From positions 26,460 through 90,459 of the forward strand of contig MPNW01000080.1 of NCBI GenBank assembly GCA_011800805.1: a stretch of 64,000 nucleotides of DNA. Reading direction: 5' to 3'. The position numbers and the translations under genes were made by a program. This DNA is from Hirudo medicinalis. Taxonomy: Eukaryota; Annelida; Clitellata; Hirudinida; Hirudinidae. Within the stretch, counting starts at the first letter, position 1, and each line of letters opens with the position of its first letter. The notes below the pieces were generated by a model that was not told the DNA's origin, ran no database searches, and was given only the letters and a program-made list of their open reading frames with translations. Below are positions 1 to 13,900 of the stretch, one piece after another.

Positions 1-697
1 TGATGCCTTACGATAAGGCTCTCCACTGATAGACCTTGTTCTTCTCGTCACAGCAGTACCGATTCATTAGCAACTTGTTTCATGCCGATGTGTACTTTTA
101 TTCCGCTATGATTAAAACATGATTTGAATTTCAAGTCCTTGGTCTTACTGATGCTCGAGTGATCCAATCGAGTGGCTGATGTAAGTGCCTCCGATGCGCG
201 GATGCACGGTGCGGGTGGACTGAATGATTTGCATTTGCATTGGATGATTGGATGTCTCTAATGACTGTTGTAAAGGGAATTCATTCATTGCTGTGCAGAA
301 GTTTGAATCCTTTCTCGTCGAGGAGGTCTGCGTTTCGCAAACGTGGGTCTTAAAAAAATGTGCCAACAAACATCATTTGAACGTGGATTTGTCAGTGATG
401 TCATTTTACTTGTTAATAACTATTTTACTTTTATAACTTTTATTACTACGATTATTTATGCCATAGTTCACTGTACCCATGATATCGTGATGATGATGAT
501 NNNNGTGATGATGATGATTATGGCAATGGTGGTGATGATGATACAAATTAGTAATAACCTCAAAAGCATTAAGCTGAGTGAAAAACTGTCTTAAATGTTC
601 GAAAGAAGACAGACAGAATGAAATACAAATAGGATGAATAAATTAACCGATCGTCCAATTAAAAAAACAATCATCATCATCTTAATGCTCATTCCAG
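1..697. other. Upstream intron/flank of the MTSS1-like gene; short assembly gap
   Basis: No exon could be supported here. The exon at 698 starts in phase, so this is most likely intron. A four-base N gap at 501-504 sits in an ATG/GTG triplet array, which suggests the array could not be fully assembled. Confidence 0.5.
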
Positions 698-3600
698 CTC
701 CCTCGTCGAGTGCCTGGTTGTTCCGCTGCAGGAAAAGATGGACGAGTGGAGGAGGAATGCACTCCAGTTGGACAAGGAGCACGGAAAAGGTTTGAATCGC
801 TTGTACGCTTCCATTTCCGTCTGCCTCTTTCTCCTTGTGTCCCTGTTTTGTTTTGTTTCTAATTTAGCCTCATCAGTCGATTAGGCATCAGATTAGGATT
901 GAGTTTTTTTTTATTTATATTATTTTATTGATATTAATTCTAGACAGAATAATAAGCTATTTTTATTATTTATATTATTAGTAAGCTCACAATACGCATG
1001 TACTCTGATAATTAGCATGAAGATGTCATGATGAAGTTTGAAGATCTACCTAATGTAGCTTGTTCGACTCGATGGAGTTCATGGTGCATCAAATCGAAGG
1101 TCCTTGTAATAATCAGTTTTTATTTATTCACGAGTACAAAGCAAGGCTGTCTGTCTCGTTCTTCATCTCTAGTGGGTTGTAATGGATGGGATGTACTCAT
1201 TCTTGATATATCCATAGTAATATAATATAATATAATATAATATAATATAATAATAACAATGACAATAATTGCTGTAATTGTATTTATAATATTAGGTAAT
1301 TCATCGATTAATTATGTCGAATCATGAATTTTAGGTAAAATGAATTTGTGGGATTAAATAAGACAGGCATGAATTTAAGCGGTGTTGATGATGCATGAGA
1401 GAAGTTAAAGTCTTGAATGAAAATGTGGAGGAAGTGATTGATAAGTGGTCGAAAGAGGCTCCTTATTTTCGTGCACCTTTACAAATATTTAGACTCACGC
1501 TTCATCGCTTTCGATGTTATGTTTCTCTCCTAGACGATGATAGCGGAGATGGTGATGGTGATGATCATCATCAGATGATGGTGTATCCACAATGTTTGTA
1601 ATGGCGACAATGAAGCGGAGAGTCTGTTAAAGAGTGTGAGAAAGTAACAACTGAACAATTAGATCTTTTCGATTCTAGGATAATGTGTGTAGGATAATGT
1701 GTGTGTGTGATCATGTACGTATGATAATGTGCATTGCAAGCATGATGACGTTCAGTGCTACTATGGAGTTTCATTACTTCTTAATCATTAAACTGAATCA
1801 ATGAGATGAATGACCGTCACTCACACATTCACACATGACCTCCATATTTCCGATTGGTCGTTAATATTTTCGATCTTTTGGGGTCATCCAATGGCGCGTC
1901 CGTTTGGTGATCTTCGAGAATATCTCATGTCGCCCATGTCTCGATAAATATTTCACTGAAGTTTTTGTAAGACATCATTTTATATCTCAGCATGTTTTTT
2001 TTTTATCTCAACGACCTTTAGACGTCTGAATAGTTGCTAATCACCCCACATCTGGCCTCGCGATCATCGTTGCTAGGCAACTTTTTTGTTTATCATCTAG
2101 CCTCGTGTCCTAAGGAATGGGTGCTGATGGTGCTGTGGAAATTACGATGCATGTGTGAATATTGAAGGTGTCGGCCCGTTTGTAATGTGTTTCTTTTTAT
2201 CTAAAATTTCAGAATGCAAGAAAATGCACGGAGAAGTGAAAAAGGCTTCACTAGAGACCGCGAAGTTGCAGAAGAAAGTCAACAAAGGTTATTCATTCTC
2301 CTTAAAGTCATTCAATCACCTCCCCTTGGGACTGTTAATCGTCAGTCTGCAACTGCATTCCGAAGTTCTTAATCACGAATACGTTCTTGTGAATGTAGGA
2401 CGCTTTTCTGCTTAGTGGGGGATGTTTTGTGCCAAATGGGCAGTTTTGTTGGCTTGGGTATGAATCGGTTATAATGCTCTTTTGGAATGTGATTTATGAA
2501 ATTACATCTCAATTAATTAGGTCATGGCTGATGTAATTATGTGTTAGAATGTCCTAATACTGAGCTCATCTCAGCACATGTTTATTATTATTATTATTAT
2601 TATTATCATTATTACTATTATTACTTTATTCATTCAACTCAACACCAACGGCTGGAAAGTCAATGACCCCAGGTCTCAACAAGAGTCCACATGCAACCAA
2701 AATAAGAATAATTCCAACTTAATTCTAAAAAGTGAAGTAAAAAAAATATCAATCATTCTTGTTTAACTGAAATTTCAATGTCATCCCAGAATCTTTCTAA
2801 GTATGTGAGCTGTTCCATTTAATGCAATCTTTTGCACCTCATACTGGCTTGGTCTTCCTGGTATCATCTCCAACTCTTTCCTGCAATTTTCTTCAATCGT
2901 TCCAAGTGTCCCCAAATAACTGGTATTGTTTTGACTTTCCATATTCTGCTGACCTCAATTTGCAAATCTTTATGTTTGAGAATTTTTTCATTCAGTTTTT
3001 TTCATAACATTTTGGTCGTCAGGTATGGACATTTAAATAAGCAGGTAATAATTTTCTTTTCTGTCCAAAATATGATGTCCGGTCAATTAGCAGGAATAGG
3101 AATTCAGCAGGAGCAGGAATTATTATTATTATTATTATTGTTATTGCTATTATTATTATTATTATTATCATCATCAATGTCTATTGTTATTAATTAGTGA
3201 TGTTAATGGTGATTAGTAGATAACAAGAAGAACATAAAACATTGAGAAACATCACAAAGTTAGTAATCTGTAATGATAAGGAGGCAGTACTTCTAATTAG
3301 TAATTAGGAGCCCATTACAAGGAGTGACGATAGCAGTTCCTCTTCATCACACTGATAACATCAACTCTTTCTTTCACTTACTCTCCATTGTTCTGCCCAT
3401 CCTGAGAGACTTCATTGTTTTAGACTTTCATTTTAAGTTAATATTTATTATTATTATTATTGTTATTATTATTATTACTTTTAAGTCAATATTTTTTTTA
3501 TTATCAATCAAAGTCGTCTTTAAGATACCCTATTATATGCTCAGTAAAACGTGCAGATAAGGTCGTACCAAACGTGTTTTAGGGGGGGTGACAACACATC

Positions 3601-4881
3601 CTTTCACCTGCTTGGCTCCGTCGAGCATTGTTCAAATGTTTGGCTCTGATAAGAAGACTAATTTGCTTGTCTGGTCATGTCGTTGATTTGATGCCACAGT
3701 AGATTTCACCAACTGATTAATTAGATAATCTCGTTGTTTATTCTCATTTGAATCGAAATGTTCCTTCAAAATGACTCAGGCAAACCCGATGCAAAGAGCA
3801 AGTTGGAGTTGTGCACGAGAGACTACAACGCCAAAGCGTCGGCACTCGAGTTGACCGAGAGGAATGCAATCATGTCCGCCATCACTGAGCACAGGAGCAG
3901 GTTCGCCTTCCTCGTCGGTTGCATCAAACCCGTCATGGTGAGTCATTCAATTCTCGTTTCTTTGTTCAATTTTCTGTTTAATTATTCTCTCTAAATTTTA
4001 TTTGTTATTATTTTGTTGTTGTTGTTATTATTATTGTATGCTATCGTTATTCTTTTGTTACACGTTCTTCTATGCATTGTAGGCATTAGTTTGATCTACA
4101 TAATAATGTATTATTTAAGTTACCTTTCGAACATCATTCTTACTCAATGCGTCAATATTCGATATTTTTCAAGCTAATGGAAGTATGTTAGATGATCAAC
4201 ATAATTCCTGTTGGACATTGAAGACATTCGTTTCGTCAGTTATTAAATCTTTTTTAGCGTCTTTTACCGATACGTTTGCACGTCTGAGTACAATAAGGAG
4301 ACCAGGGGTGCTCCTATAATCCACTCCCCCTCACCGGTGTGACCGGATCTTTATTCTCGGAAATTCACCCATCTGTCTCATTTCAATGAAACTCGACCAA
4401 ACTTCAACCTCCGTCGTTGTGTGTGGTTGTGTGTGGTTTCTTGTTAGCACTTCATTGAAATGTGATCGTTGAGCATTTCGAGAAAATATTATCTCCTTCG
4501 ATTGTTAAAACTTTATATTTTCACTCAAGTTCGATAAACAGAAATTTAGCTTATTAGATGTATTTAGTGTTCTTGATAATGATTCCCTGATTTTCACCTT
4601 TTCATTCTCACTGGGAGGTCATCGTACTTTATTTGTACAAGTTTTTAACCCTGCATCTCAGTGTTTATTGTGCATCTCAGTACAAGCATTGTATGCCTTG
4701 AGGCAAGTGGACCTCGGATCAGGCATCAATTTGTAGCAGGAAGTTCTATCTGCTTGCTTTGCTACCATCATGTCATTGACTGACTAAAATGATGTGAAGA
4801 TGATGGTAATGGTAGTTGTTATGGTGATGGTGGTGGTAAAGGTAGTTGTTGTGATGATGGTGGTGGTAAAGGTAGTTGTTG

Positions 4882-4919
<38 letters not shown>

Positions 4920-5143
4920 GTGATAATGGATGTCTGTTAACCAGGGTTCGAGTAACTAATTATTTTGACCAATCAGTGGCAATGAGGACAAATGAATTAA
5001 AGCAGTTGTTTTTATCAACGTTGTAAACCAGGGAAGGTCTGCAAATGAGCTGTCTATGTTGAATAGAAGTTGACTTCTCCGTTAAGTTCCTGTCAACTGC
5101 TCTTCAACTCGAAGCCATTCTCGTAATGAAACGGATGCTGATT

Positions 5144-5176
<33 letters not shown>

Positions 5177-8100
5177 ATTCGTCGTCGTCATCACCATCTT
5201 CTACTCCCTGCAGCCAGGATGCGAAGTCAATTAATTACTCTAAAATTAATAGTAATTTAATTACCTCATTATTGTCTCATTACGATCCTGTTATATTGTC
5301 TATCCTAAATTTTACTGGCAATTAACATATTGTATTATTGATGATGATGACGACGACGACGACGATGACGATGATGCAATGATGATAATAACAACATTAA
5401 TAATATTAACAATAACGATGATGATGATGATGATGATGATAGCATAATGAGAAATTAAATTCCAAATTAAATATGTTGTGACGCCTTTATTCCACCAGGC
5501 ACACGAGACAGCCATGATGGGCGAGCTGGAGAGCTTTAGGGATATTATGACCATCTTGGAGGCACAATCCTCTTCAGGGCCTGGAATCATAGAACAGACG
5601 TTTGTCGATGCCATCCATGGATTTCATATGACCATTGAGAGGAAGGTTGGTTCTAGAAAGTTGAACACGCATAATTTTTTGTGTGGCAATATTTTGGACA
5701 GTAATAGGTATTAGACACGATTGGTCATAAGGACGACGAAGCAATAATACATTAAGTAGACTTGGAAATGTCATTATTACAAAGCAATAATACATCATGT
5801 ATTACGTGTAGACCTCACCATTGAATTTGTTTCACAGAAACGGAGCATAAAAGAAGAGGCAGATTTCATGGGAACGATGTCTCGCTCCTCGTCTTCATCC
5901 TCGCACAAGTCCAACGAAGCTTTCCTCAAGAATGGTTGTCCGGAGAATCCATCCGTGACCAATCATAACTCGTCTTCTGCGGGGCACTATGTCGGTCGCT
6001 CTTCAACCCTCCCCTACACGACCAGGGTGCCCTCTGACACCGTCCAGCAATCCCCGATCGTTACGATGACAGTGGACGACAACTTCTTCTTCCGTCAGGA
6101 ATTTGTTCCCGTCGAGAGGACTCGAACCATCTCTCCAGAGGAACATCCCCAGGTCTCAGTGAGGCCCAACCTTACCGCCGACACCTTCGTACCGCCACCG
6201 GCAGTTCAGCAACAACAAATGCAACATCAACAAATACAACAACATCAACAAATGCAACATCAACAGATGCAACAACAACAACAAATTCAACAGCAACAAA
6301 TGCAACAACAGCAACTCCTGCAGCAGTTCTCGAGACAACAATCCTTCCCTTCATCGACGTCCTTGTCCTCAACTTCGTCGACACTTTCCAGTTCGTCTGG
6401 TGAGATGCTCGTTTGGTTTGTTTGAAGCCACTATACTGCTGATGAATTGAGTCGATGAATTGAGTTACTGCATTGATTAGCTGATTGATTGTCAATCATA
6501 AACTTCCTTACCTACTCCTGCCTTGGAGGCTTTCATGAGTTCTCTAATGTCCTTGGCATCTTAGATTCGACAGATGTCGAAGCCAATATTTCGGAGACCA
6601 ATATTTTGCCCGTGTAACTAGAAGCCTTCCTTGGAGCTGGTTGTTTTATTGAGCTCTTCATTGCGCAGCTGTTGTGATGGCTGATGAAAGGGTAACTAAG
6701 AAAATAAGAACTGTTTAGGTGTGAAATACCTGGAGTGGCACGTGGAAAAAAAACAATGTTGACACGTGAAAAAAAACAATGTTGACACGTGAAAAGTTAT
6801 TGCTGTCATAGAAAAATTATTGCTGCCATCGGTCATCTTCGTAGTCATCATCTTCTTCACCAATGAGTGATACTTAAACGACCAACAGGCTCAGTGATTA
6901 ATGCCATTTCCGTGCTCTTGAACCCGCTCAAACATTCATATCTCTCCATCCATCCATCCATCCATCCACCCATCCATCCAATCAATTGCAAATTTTGTTG
7001 CAGGTTCCAAGAAGGTGGAGAAGATCTACGCACGACCAGCCCTAGTTAAGAGGGAGAATTCAATTGTCACTCCAGTCTTCGTGCTCCGCCCACTGTCCCT
7101 GACCTGCCAGGTTGGTTGGTTGAAGGTTTTAAAGTTTTTCTGGAAAGATTTCATGCTTTTCAGTTTCCATTCTTCTTCCATTTTCTTCTTTCCATTCTTC
7201 AAAAGTTTCCTAATTTACTTTAGTTGATTGCTTACTTTCTCCCACAATCTATCACTCCATCGTCCATCCATCCGTTCACTTATCATTCCCTCCTTTGCCA
7301 CGTGCTTTCTAAGTTTAAAAGATGTCTCTGCGAGCATTAGTGTTTAAATACGGGTGTGTTCAATCTTCAACAAAGTACCTTGTACTTGTACTTGTAGTCT
7401 AAATTTAATGAGGTGGTGTCTGGAAGTATATTTGTTCATTTCATTTGTTCCAGGCATCAAGTTGAAGCAAAACGATAAGGTATGTTTTATTGTCGTGCTT
7501 AAATAAAATAATAATCTGAGAAGTTTCATTTAATACATAATGATGATGATGATGATGATTGTGGTGGTGGTGGTGACGATGGTGATGATGATGATGGTGG
7601 TGGTGGTGACGATGGTGATGATGATGATATAATTATGTTCCATATATAACCACAGGATTATAATATTATTTTATTTGCAAAATAAACAAATTAACTTTGT
7701 TCCAAAGAAGGAAACAACAGACATCTCTTCACTGAACCAAGTCATACTTGACCTGGAGAAGAATGCCAAGCTCCTGGAGACCAGCCACCCCACCACGAGT
7801 CTTCAGTCACTCCAATCCATGCAATGCTCCAGTGGATACGGAACCATGACTAACGTCAGTTCCAATGAAACCATGCAGTCCATTGCGGGTTCGTGTCAAT
7901 GTCAGTCAGAGGTGATGGTTCTTATAACCATGATAATGTTGGTGATGATGATGATGATGATGACGACGACGACGACGATGATGATGATGATGATGAATGT
8001 GGTGATCTTGGAGATGGTGGTGATGAAGTTTTTAAAATGTCAATAATTCGGTCAAACCTTAAATGATTCACATGGAAGCATCGACAACTGAATTGTTGTG

Positions 8101-8874
8101 GTAATTACGTTATTGCGCTACAAAATGTGCAATTGTTTCCAGAATTGGATGCCCTGCTTGAGTCGAGTCTCACGGACCTGGAGAAGTGCAGCACCCTCCC
8201 ACTCAAGAGGTTCAACCACTCGAGAATGGAGGCTGACAACAGGAGGCCTGTGTCCACTTCTGGTTCGTGAGGTGTTCTGATTGCACGTCCGATTTTATTT
8301 TATTTATTTCCTTAAAAGATGTTTGTCGCTAATACGAAAACATGGTAACTATTTTCTAAAACTACTCTTTTTAGATGAAGTACCTAACAACAACAGCATC
8401 TGGCAGAACCAGCTTCAGAATGGCCAGCAACATCTCGTTCAGGGACGTTACGGAAACACGAACCCGGATGAACTCCCTCCGCCTCCTGATGACCTCCTCC
8501 GTCCTCAACAAATCGTCGACAACTCGTTTCCGCCACCTCCAGCTTCCTTCAACCACTCCGTCTCCCATCAGCACCACTACCACCAACCACAGATCCTACA
8601 GCAGAAGGAACTGAACATGGCCCTCAGGCAGCGCTTCAGCCAGCTCCACCAAAACCTCGACACCCTCCCGGAAAACCATCATTCTTCCCAATCGAGGGTC
8701 AAGGCGGACGACGATCGCCCTGCCTCGGTCTGTCCCGTCCACCGCCGGGATGACGACGGCGGTTCGTCCGATGCTTCCGACGAGCCCCAAGGTTTTTCTG
8801 CTCTGCTGAGAGGTGTCAGCCTCAGGAAGACCATTGTCAACGATCGATCGGCACCCGTGCTGAAGAGAATCTAA
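698..8874 (+). CDS. MTSS1: MTSS1/MIM-like I-BAR and WH2 protein (5' end missing)
   Basis: Scaffold protein that bends membrane through its I-BAR (IMD) domain and binds actin through a WH2 motif. Coding exons chosen by splice signals and phase: 698-789, 2213-2287, 3780-3937, 5499-5645, 5838-6399, 7004-7110 (or 7114), 7454-7479, 7708-7888, 8143-8262, 8375-8874; about 656 residues visible. Exons 1-4 give the second half of the I-BAR: VPLQEKMDEWRRNALQLDKE, then KLQKKVNK, then a segment ending FLVGCIKPVM, matching the order in vertebrate MTSS1. Exon 5 is Ser/Gln-rich. The last exon has PPPP runs and ends in a WH2 (LLRGVSLRK, then NDRSAP) just before the stop, as in the family. The first visible exon starts in mid-codon, so roughly the first 95 residues lie upstream. 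Vertebrates have two paralogues (MTSS1, MTSS2); I cannot assign between them. Confidence 0.88.
6207..6324 (+). repeat. Coding poly-glutamine tract
   Basis: CAA/CAG run with interspersed ATG and CAT codons inside exon 5 of the MTSS1-like gene, encoding mostly Gln with Met and His interruptions. The purely coding frame and mixed CAA/CAG codons suggest an old tract. Confidence 0.85.
7454..7479 (+). other. 26-nt microexon with tandem upstream donor
   Basis: Flanked by a good acceptor (tttgttccag) and donor (gtatgt). Its only open frame (IKLKQNDK) needs one base carried in. That base is supplied if the previous exon uses the downstream member of a tandem donor (GTTGGTTGGT) at 7114 instead of 7110. 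Skipping the microexon with the 7110 donor also keeps the frame into the exon at 7708, so two isoforms differing by ten residues are predicted. Confidence 0.6.
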
Positions 8875-10923
8875 GGGACGTCTTTTCAAATGAAGAAATT
8901 TTGGTGTGAATTTTAATGAATCAACAACATTGAACATTGGGGCTTTTAAGTTGAAGAATGAAAAATTGAAATCAAGAGCAGAGATGGTAGAAAATCCTGT
9001 TGGTGTGGCCATCAAGTAGCAACCTGTGTTTGATAGAAAAGTTAACTCTGTACATTTATTAAGTTGTCTTCGTGAGTGTGCGGTGTTATATCTTAGCTTT
9101 TGCTGAGGCAAGTGGCCTGAAGTGTGCGTCCTTTATGGTAGTTGAACTTGTAATCATGTCCTTCTGTGAAAATAATCAAGTTTTATTTTTATTGCTCAGC
9201 TTTGAATAATTTGCCATCTTACGTCAACAATTCAATAACCCTGTTCCAAGCTCAGGTGATCTCAATAATATTTTGTTTCAAAATTATTTTATTTAAAATT
9301 TATTTATCCTAAAAAATCATGAATGCGTCTGAATTGCGCGAGCGGTCGGACGGAGTAGGTTCACTCTCTGAGACGCTCCCGAGATGCTGCCGTTCCGTCT
9401 CAGGTTCCTCGATGCCTACTTGACCACATATCCCCTTCGTCGTCGTTTACTGGCTACCTGTAAATGATGTTTCAGTCGTTCTCTTTTTGATAGGTGTGAA
9501 TACATTTTTTATGAGGATTTTAATTTCCAGTATTGGAAAATGTTTGGATTTCGGAGGATGAGGAGATCGAATCAATTTCATTAGCCACGTCGTGTCGGTT
9601 GTAATTATTGACATTCGATTTCTCAGTAGAACGTTCAGATGTGAATCTATTTTATAACTGCAACTTTTAAACATACTTTTGGCTGTTAAAGATTTTAGTT
9701 TTCCTTAAAGTTAGACAAGAGAACAATGCGAAGCCTACAAATTTTATTTAGCTACAAATGCCTTTCTGACCAGAGGTTGATTGAGAAACATCTTCATTTC
9801 TTGAAATATTTTTCTAAAAATAAATCTTTTGTGACTATATTTGTAATAATTGAATTTCACGGGTTTGTTGAGCCGAGTACCGTTGGGTTTATCGAAGCGG
9901 AGAAAGCTAGACTACGATATTTTTCGTTCATCGAGAACCAAAGCGCATAACATCCTCAAAACACCTCTGATCATGATCAGTCGGTAACCTACATGGTTTT
10001 ATTAATAAGGCCTTCGAGATTTTTTTTTATTAAAAATGCCTTCTCATTTCTCCGTTTTAAATGGTCTTGAGATGACGAATCTTATCGAATTTTATTTTCG
10101 AGAGAAATTACTTGATGTCGACAGTTTTATTTTGACCTTGTTTTTCCATTTTATTGAGACATAGTGTGCGGTGGGAATCAGTGAGATAGTTTGCAAGCAT
10201 ACAAGAAGTGTGTGACATCACGTGCTTTGGAAACTTGAGAATATTACAGTGGTGTCTCATCAAGAATGGTATCAGATGTGTTATCGACTTTTTATGCAAG
10301 TGGTTTATTTCGGTGAAGGAATTTATTCAGTCTGGTCCTAAAGAGTAAGTTTTAATTAGGTAAGGTATGTATGTGTTTAGCCGACCATGTGATGATTTGT
10401 CCACAGGGACCCACAAAATCTTCTGATTACGAGTAGGATGCGATTTTAACAAATTAATCGTTTTCGCTATAAATTATTTAGGTCTGAAAAATTATTTATC
10501 ATTGGGAGAACGGTTTGGAAAAAATACGAAGATAATGTGCGAAATTAATAAGATTAGCGCAATAAAATGAACAATTAATTTTATTGTCGACTTATAAGAA
10601 ATTTTATTAGAAGTTAGTTCAAATTAATATACCTTTAAAGGAATTAAATGAATTGATAGCATTGACACACCTCTAATACAACTGAAGACCATCATAACAC
10701 TGCTGTATATTATATCTAGTTAGTTAGCCTGTTGTTGATTAAGGGTGATGGTGAGTTCGCTATGAAGTGAGGTAGGATTGCTAAGCTTTCTAAACTAACT
10801 CTCTGATCGATCACATGCTCGTGAGGAATTGATGACTTGATGTTGAACTTTTGAAGGATTTTTTTGGAATAAGCTTGGTGAACTTTACGAATCAGTTTTT
10901 ATTATTGTCACTGCAATCTGCAG
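8875..10923. other. 3' UTR of MTSS1-like gene and 5' region of DENND1-like gene
   Basis: No further protein-coding signal seen. 9336-9462 is richer in CpG than its surroundings and ends in a donor-like CT|gtaaat, so it may be a promoter/5' untranslated exon of the DENND1-like gene, whose first coding exon has an acceptor in front of it and therefore needs an upstream exon. The rest is AT-rich unique-looking sequence. Confidence 0.4.
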
Positions 10924-10966
10924 AGATACCCATTAAGGTGCCGTACAATATGGGTTCCAGACTTAA
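10924..10966 (+). other. First coding exon of DENND1-like gene (26 nt UTR + 17 nt coding)
   Basis: Acceptor cactgcaatctgcag precedes 10924 and donor gttagt follows 10966. Only five codons and two bases are coded, MGSRL then K shared with the next exon. An upstream untranslated exon is implied. Confidence 0.75.
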
Positions 10967-13900
10967 GTTAGTATCTTATGTTATATTGTTTATTATTAAG
11001 ATATTAAGATTACTCACTGGGACGCTTTCGTTCGCAATGTATAATTAATTATTTATCACTGGACAATTGCTGTTAAAGATTTGTTGTTAAACTTATGGAA
11101 GAAGAATTTTATATCTTTTTTGAGCATATATCCTACTATCTGTTAATTTTGAATAGCCGATTTGATCCCAAAATTGATAAAAAAAAATTATAGCAACCTG
11201 ATAAATTATTTTGTTTTCCAGACAAGAACCAGATAAAATATTTGAAGTTTTCATAGAATTTGTTAGGGAAGCCCATGGAGATGAGGAGCATGGCAGAGTG
11301 GCAAAGTTTTACCCCAGGGATTTCAGTGATGAGGTTGGTTGCCTTTGATCTAATGTGATTTCTAATCGTCTGCAAGTTTAATAATGGATGCACTGCCTTC
11401 AAACACTCTCAGATGCTTTAAGTAACTTTGTGCTTTTAAATTTAAAGCAAGCTTTCTCTTTGCTACTGAACAATTGTGAGCAACTAAATGTTTGCCTTCC
11501 AATTTTCATTTTCGTTCCTCATTTTGTTAGACTGCTCTTATTTTTAGATACAACTCTCAGCCAATTGCTGGTATGAACTAGGATTCAGCTATTAAATAAT
11601 TAACTGCTGCCTCTTTATGGACTCATGAATATTGTGCATTTTTCTACAAATGTTAATAACTACAGTTTATCTACAAATTATTAAATTTGTTTATAAATGT
11701 TATTAGGAATATGACAGGACTAAGTAGGAGATGTGATAATTTCTTTTCATTGGATGTGGAAATGGTTGGAATGACTTAAAATGCATCACATGAAATTCCT
11801 AATGACCACCCATAAATATAATTATGCATGTCCATTGAGTCTGGTATTAAAAATGAATGTTTCAGTCATTTAACGACCGGCACAATTGAAATGAATTTTT
11901 AAATTACTTCACCAATTACTTATTTACTAATTAATTAAATTGAACTTCTTTTAAAAGTATAGACACAGAAGAATGTTTATTTTTTGCAGGATGTTCTCAA
12001 ACCTTCAGTAAAGTTTGCCTTCCCATACACAATTGGGTCTCACAGGTAGGGCAGTTTAGTGGCATCAATACATTTTTATTTCTAAATAAATAAATAATTT
12101 TATTGTGTTATTTGTATTTATATGCATATTTATAATTAATATTAATAATTTTTTTATGCTATTCATATTTATATTTATGTTCGTTCATATTTATCCATTT
12201 ACATTTATCACATGTAGCCTCTGATCCGAGTAACTGCAGAAATGAGATTCATTCCAATTATTTGTGTTTTTTTTTATTAAAATATTATTATTGTAATTGT
12301 TACAATAAGTGGAGTCTCAGGTATTTAAAGGACTACGTCATGCATTTGGCTTCCTTAGGTAGAATTTTAAACTTTGAATGAAATGTTGTGATTGTAGTTG
12401 TTATAGTTTTTGCAGTTGTTGTGGTTGTTGCAGTTGTTGTGGTTGTTGTAGTTGTTGTGGTTGTTGTAGTTGTTGTAGTTTTTGCAGTTGTTGTGGTTGT
12501 TGTAGTTGTTGTAGTTGCTTTAGATTTAATGTCCACGTGATAAAAATGATGGATGAAACAATAAACTCCTTGTGGCTGATGATGCATCGGTGGTGATGAT
12601 GATGATGATGATTGCACTGACGTTGAAAATGATGATGATGACAAGGACATTTATGGTTAGGTTTGTTAAACTTAGAAGAGGAAATCATCTTTGTTGAACT
12701 TTCTCTCTTAAGGCCTGTAGAACAAATGTTTTTGCTAATTACTTTCATTATTGTATTTTCTCTCGTGCCATTTGTATTAAACCATACTATTGGATGAGTT
12801 GATTAAAATTGATGAATGAATGAATGAATGAATGAAAGATGATGGTGGTCATGGTGGTGATGATAATGGTGATGATAGGTCACTACTCTCATCAAATGAT
12901 CATCATCATCATCATCATCATTATCATCAACATCACCATTTTATATGATTTCTTGGTCATTTAAATGAAAAAGTTTTAACCTATTTAAGATGCTAATGAA
13001 TAATTCATTTCAATTCCATTGTGCTTTTAACATGCTGCTGCTGATGCTGATGATGATAACAGTCTGATTATGATAATGATGCAATAACACTGATTAGTAA
13101 TTCCACTATCATTATCATTATTAATAGCCATGGATTTCTGTGGCCATTGAAAGTTTTGTTATCAGTGTGAAATGCAAGAGCATAGTAGCCAAATATTACT
13201 CTTGTATGTCAGTAGAAATCACATTGCCATGTTTTTATTTGCGTTGTGGTTGTTTCATCATTTTTGCATTTAAAGATGTTGTAATCAACAACAGTCATTT
13301 CTGAAACTTCATTTCACTCTCAATTCACTCATTGCCTGGTAAAATGCTTGCAAAGCTTTCACTCAAAAAGCAGTGATGAAGAAGATTGTAGTGGAAATGG
13401 TGATGATGACAACCATGATATTGGTGGTTGCTATATGAACGGTGATGAGGATGATGATGACGACGACGACGATGATGATGATGTCTTTATTCCCCCATCA
13501 GATGTGAAGAGGAGTACTTCACCTTTGTCATGACAGACATAAACAGTAAGTTCAAGTTTGGATTCTGTTTGCTTCGTTCTGATGGTCATGTGGAGAGGAA
13601 CTACTGCTTTGTGAGGTCAGTGTCTTAAGATCTCCTTGAAGTTTCTGTCAACATCTTCTCATCGTCGTCGTCATCATCATCATCACCTGTTATTGTTGTT
13701 TATATTAAGAGTAGCACAATGTCGTAAATTGTTTCATGTTGTGAAATACTTCCATTATCATGTTACATAAGATTTGGTCATTTACAAAGCTGCATCTTGC
13801 ATCCATTATTGAGTTAACCATTTCACATTTTTATATCCCGTTTAGAAAATATTTTATTTCCGAATAAGTTTCAGCTGTTTCCCAAGCACTGCTTTTAAAA

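Noticed and set aside
1395..1601. 68-codon frame starting MREVKVLNENVEE
   Set aside because: Lies in an MTSS1 intron, ends in a triplet repeat, has no family resemblance and no splice support.
6156..6495. Reverse-strand Leu- and Val-rich frames over the poly-Q exon
   Set aside because: Shadows of the CAA/CAG repeat on the opposite strand.
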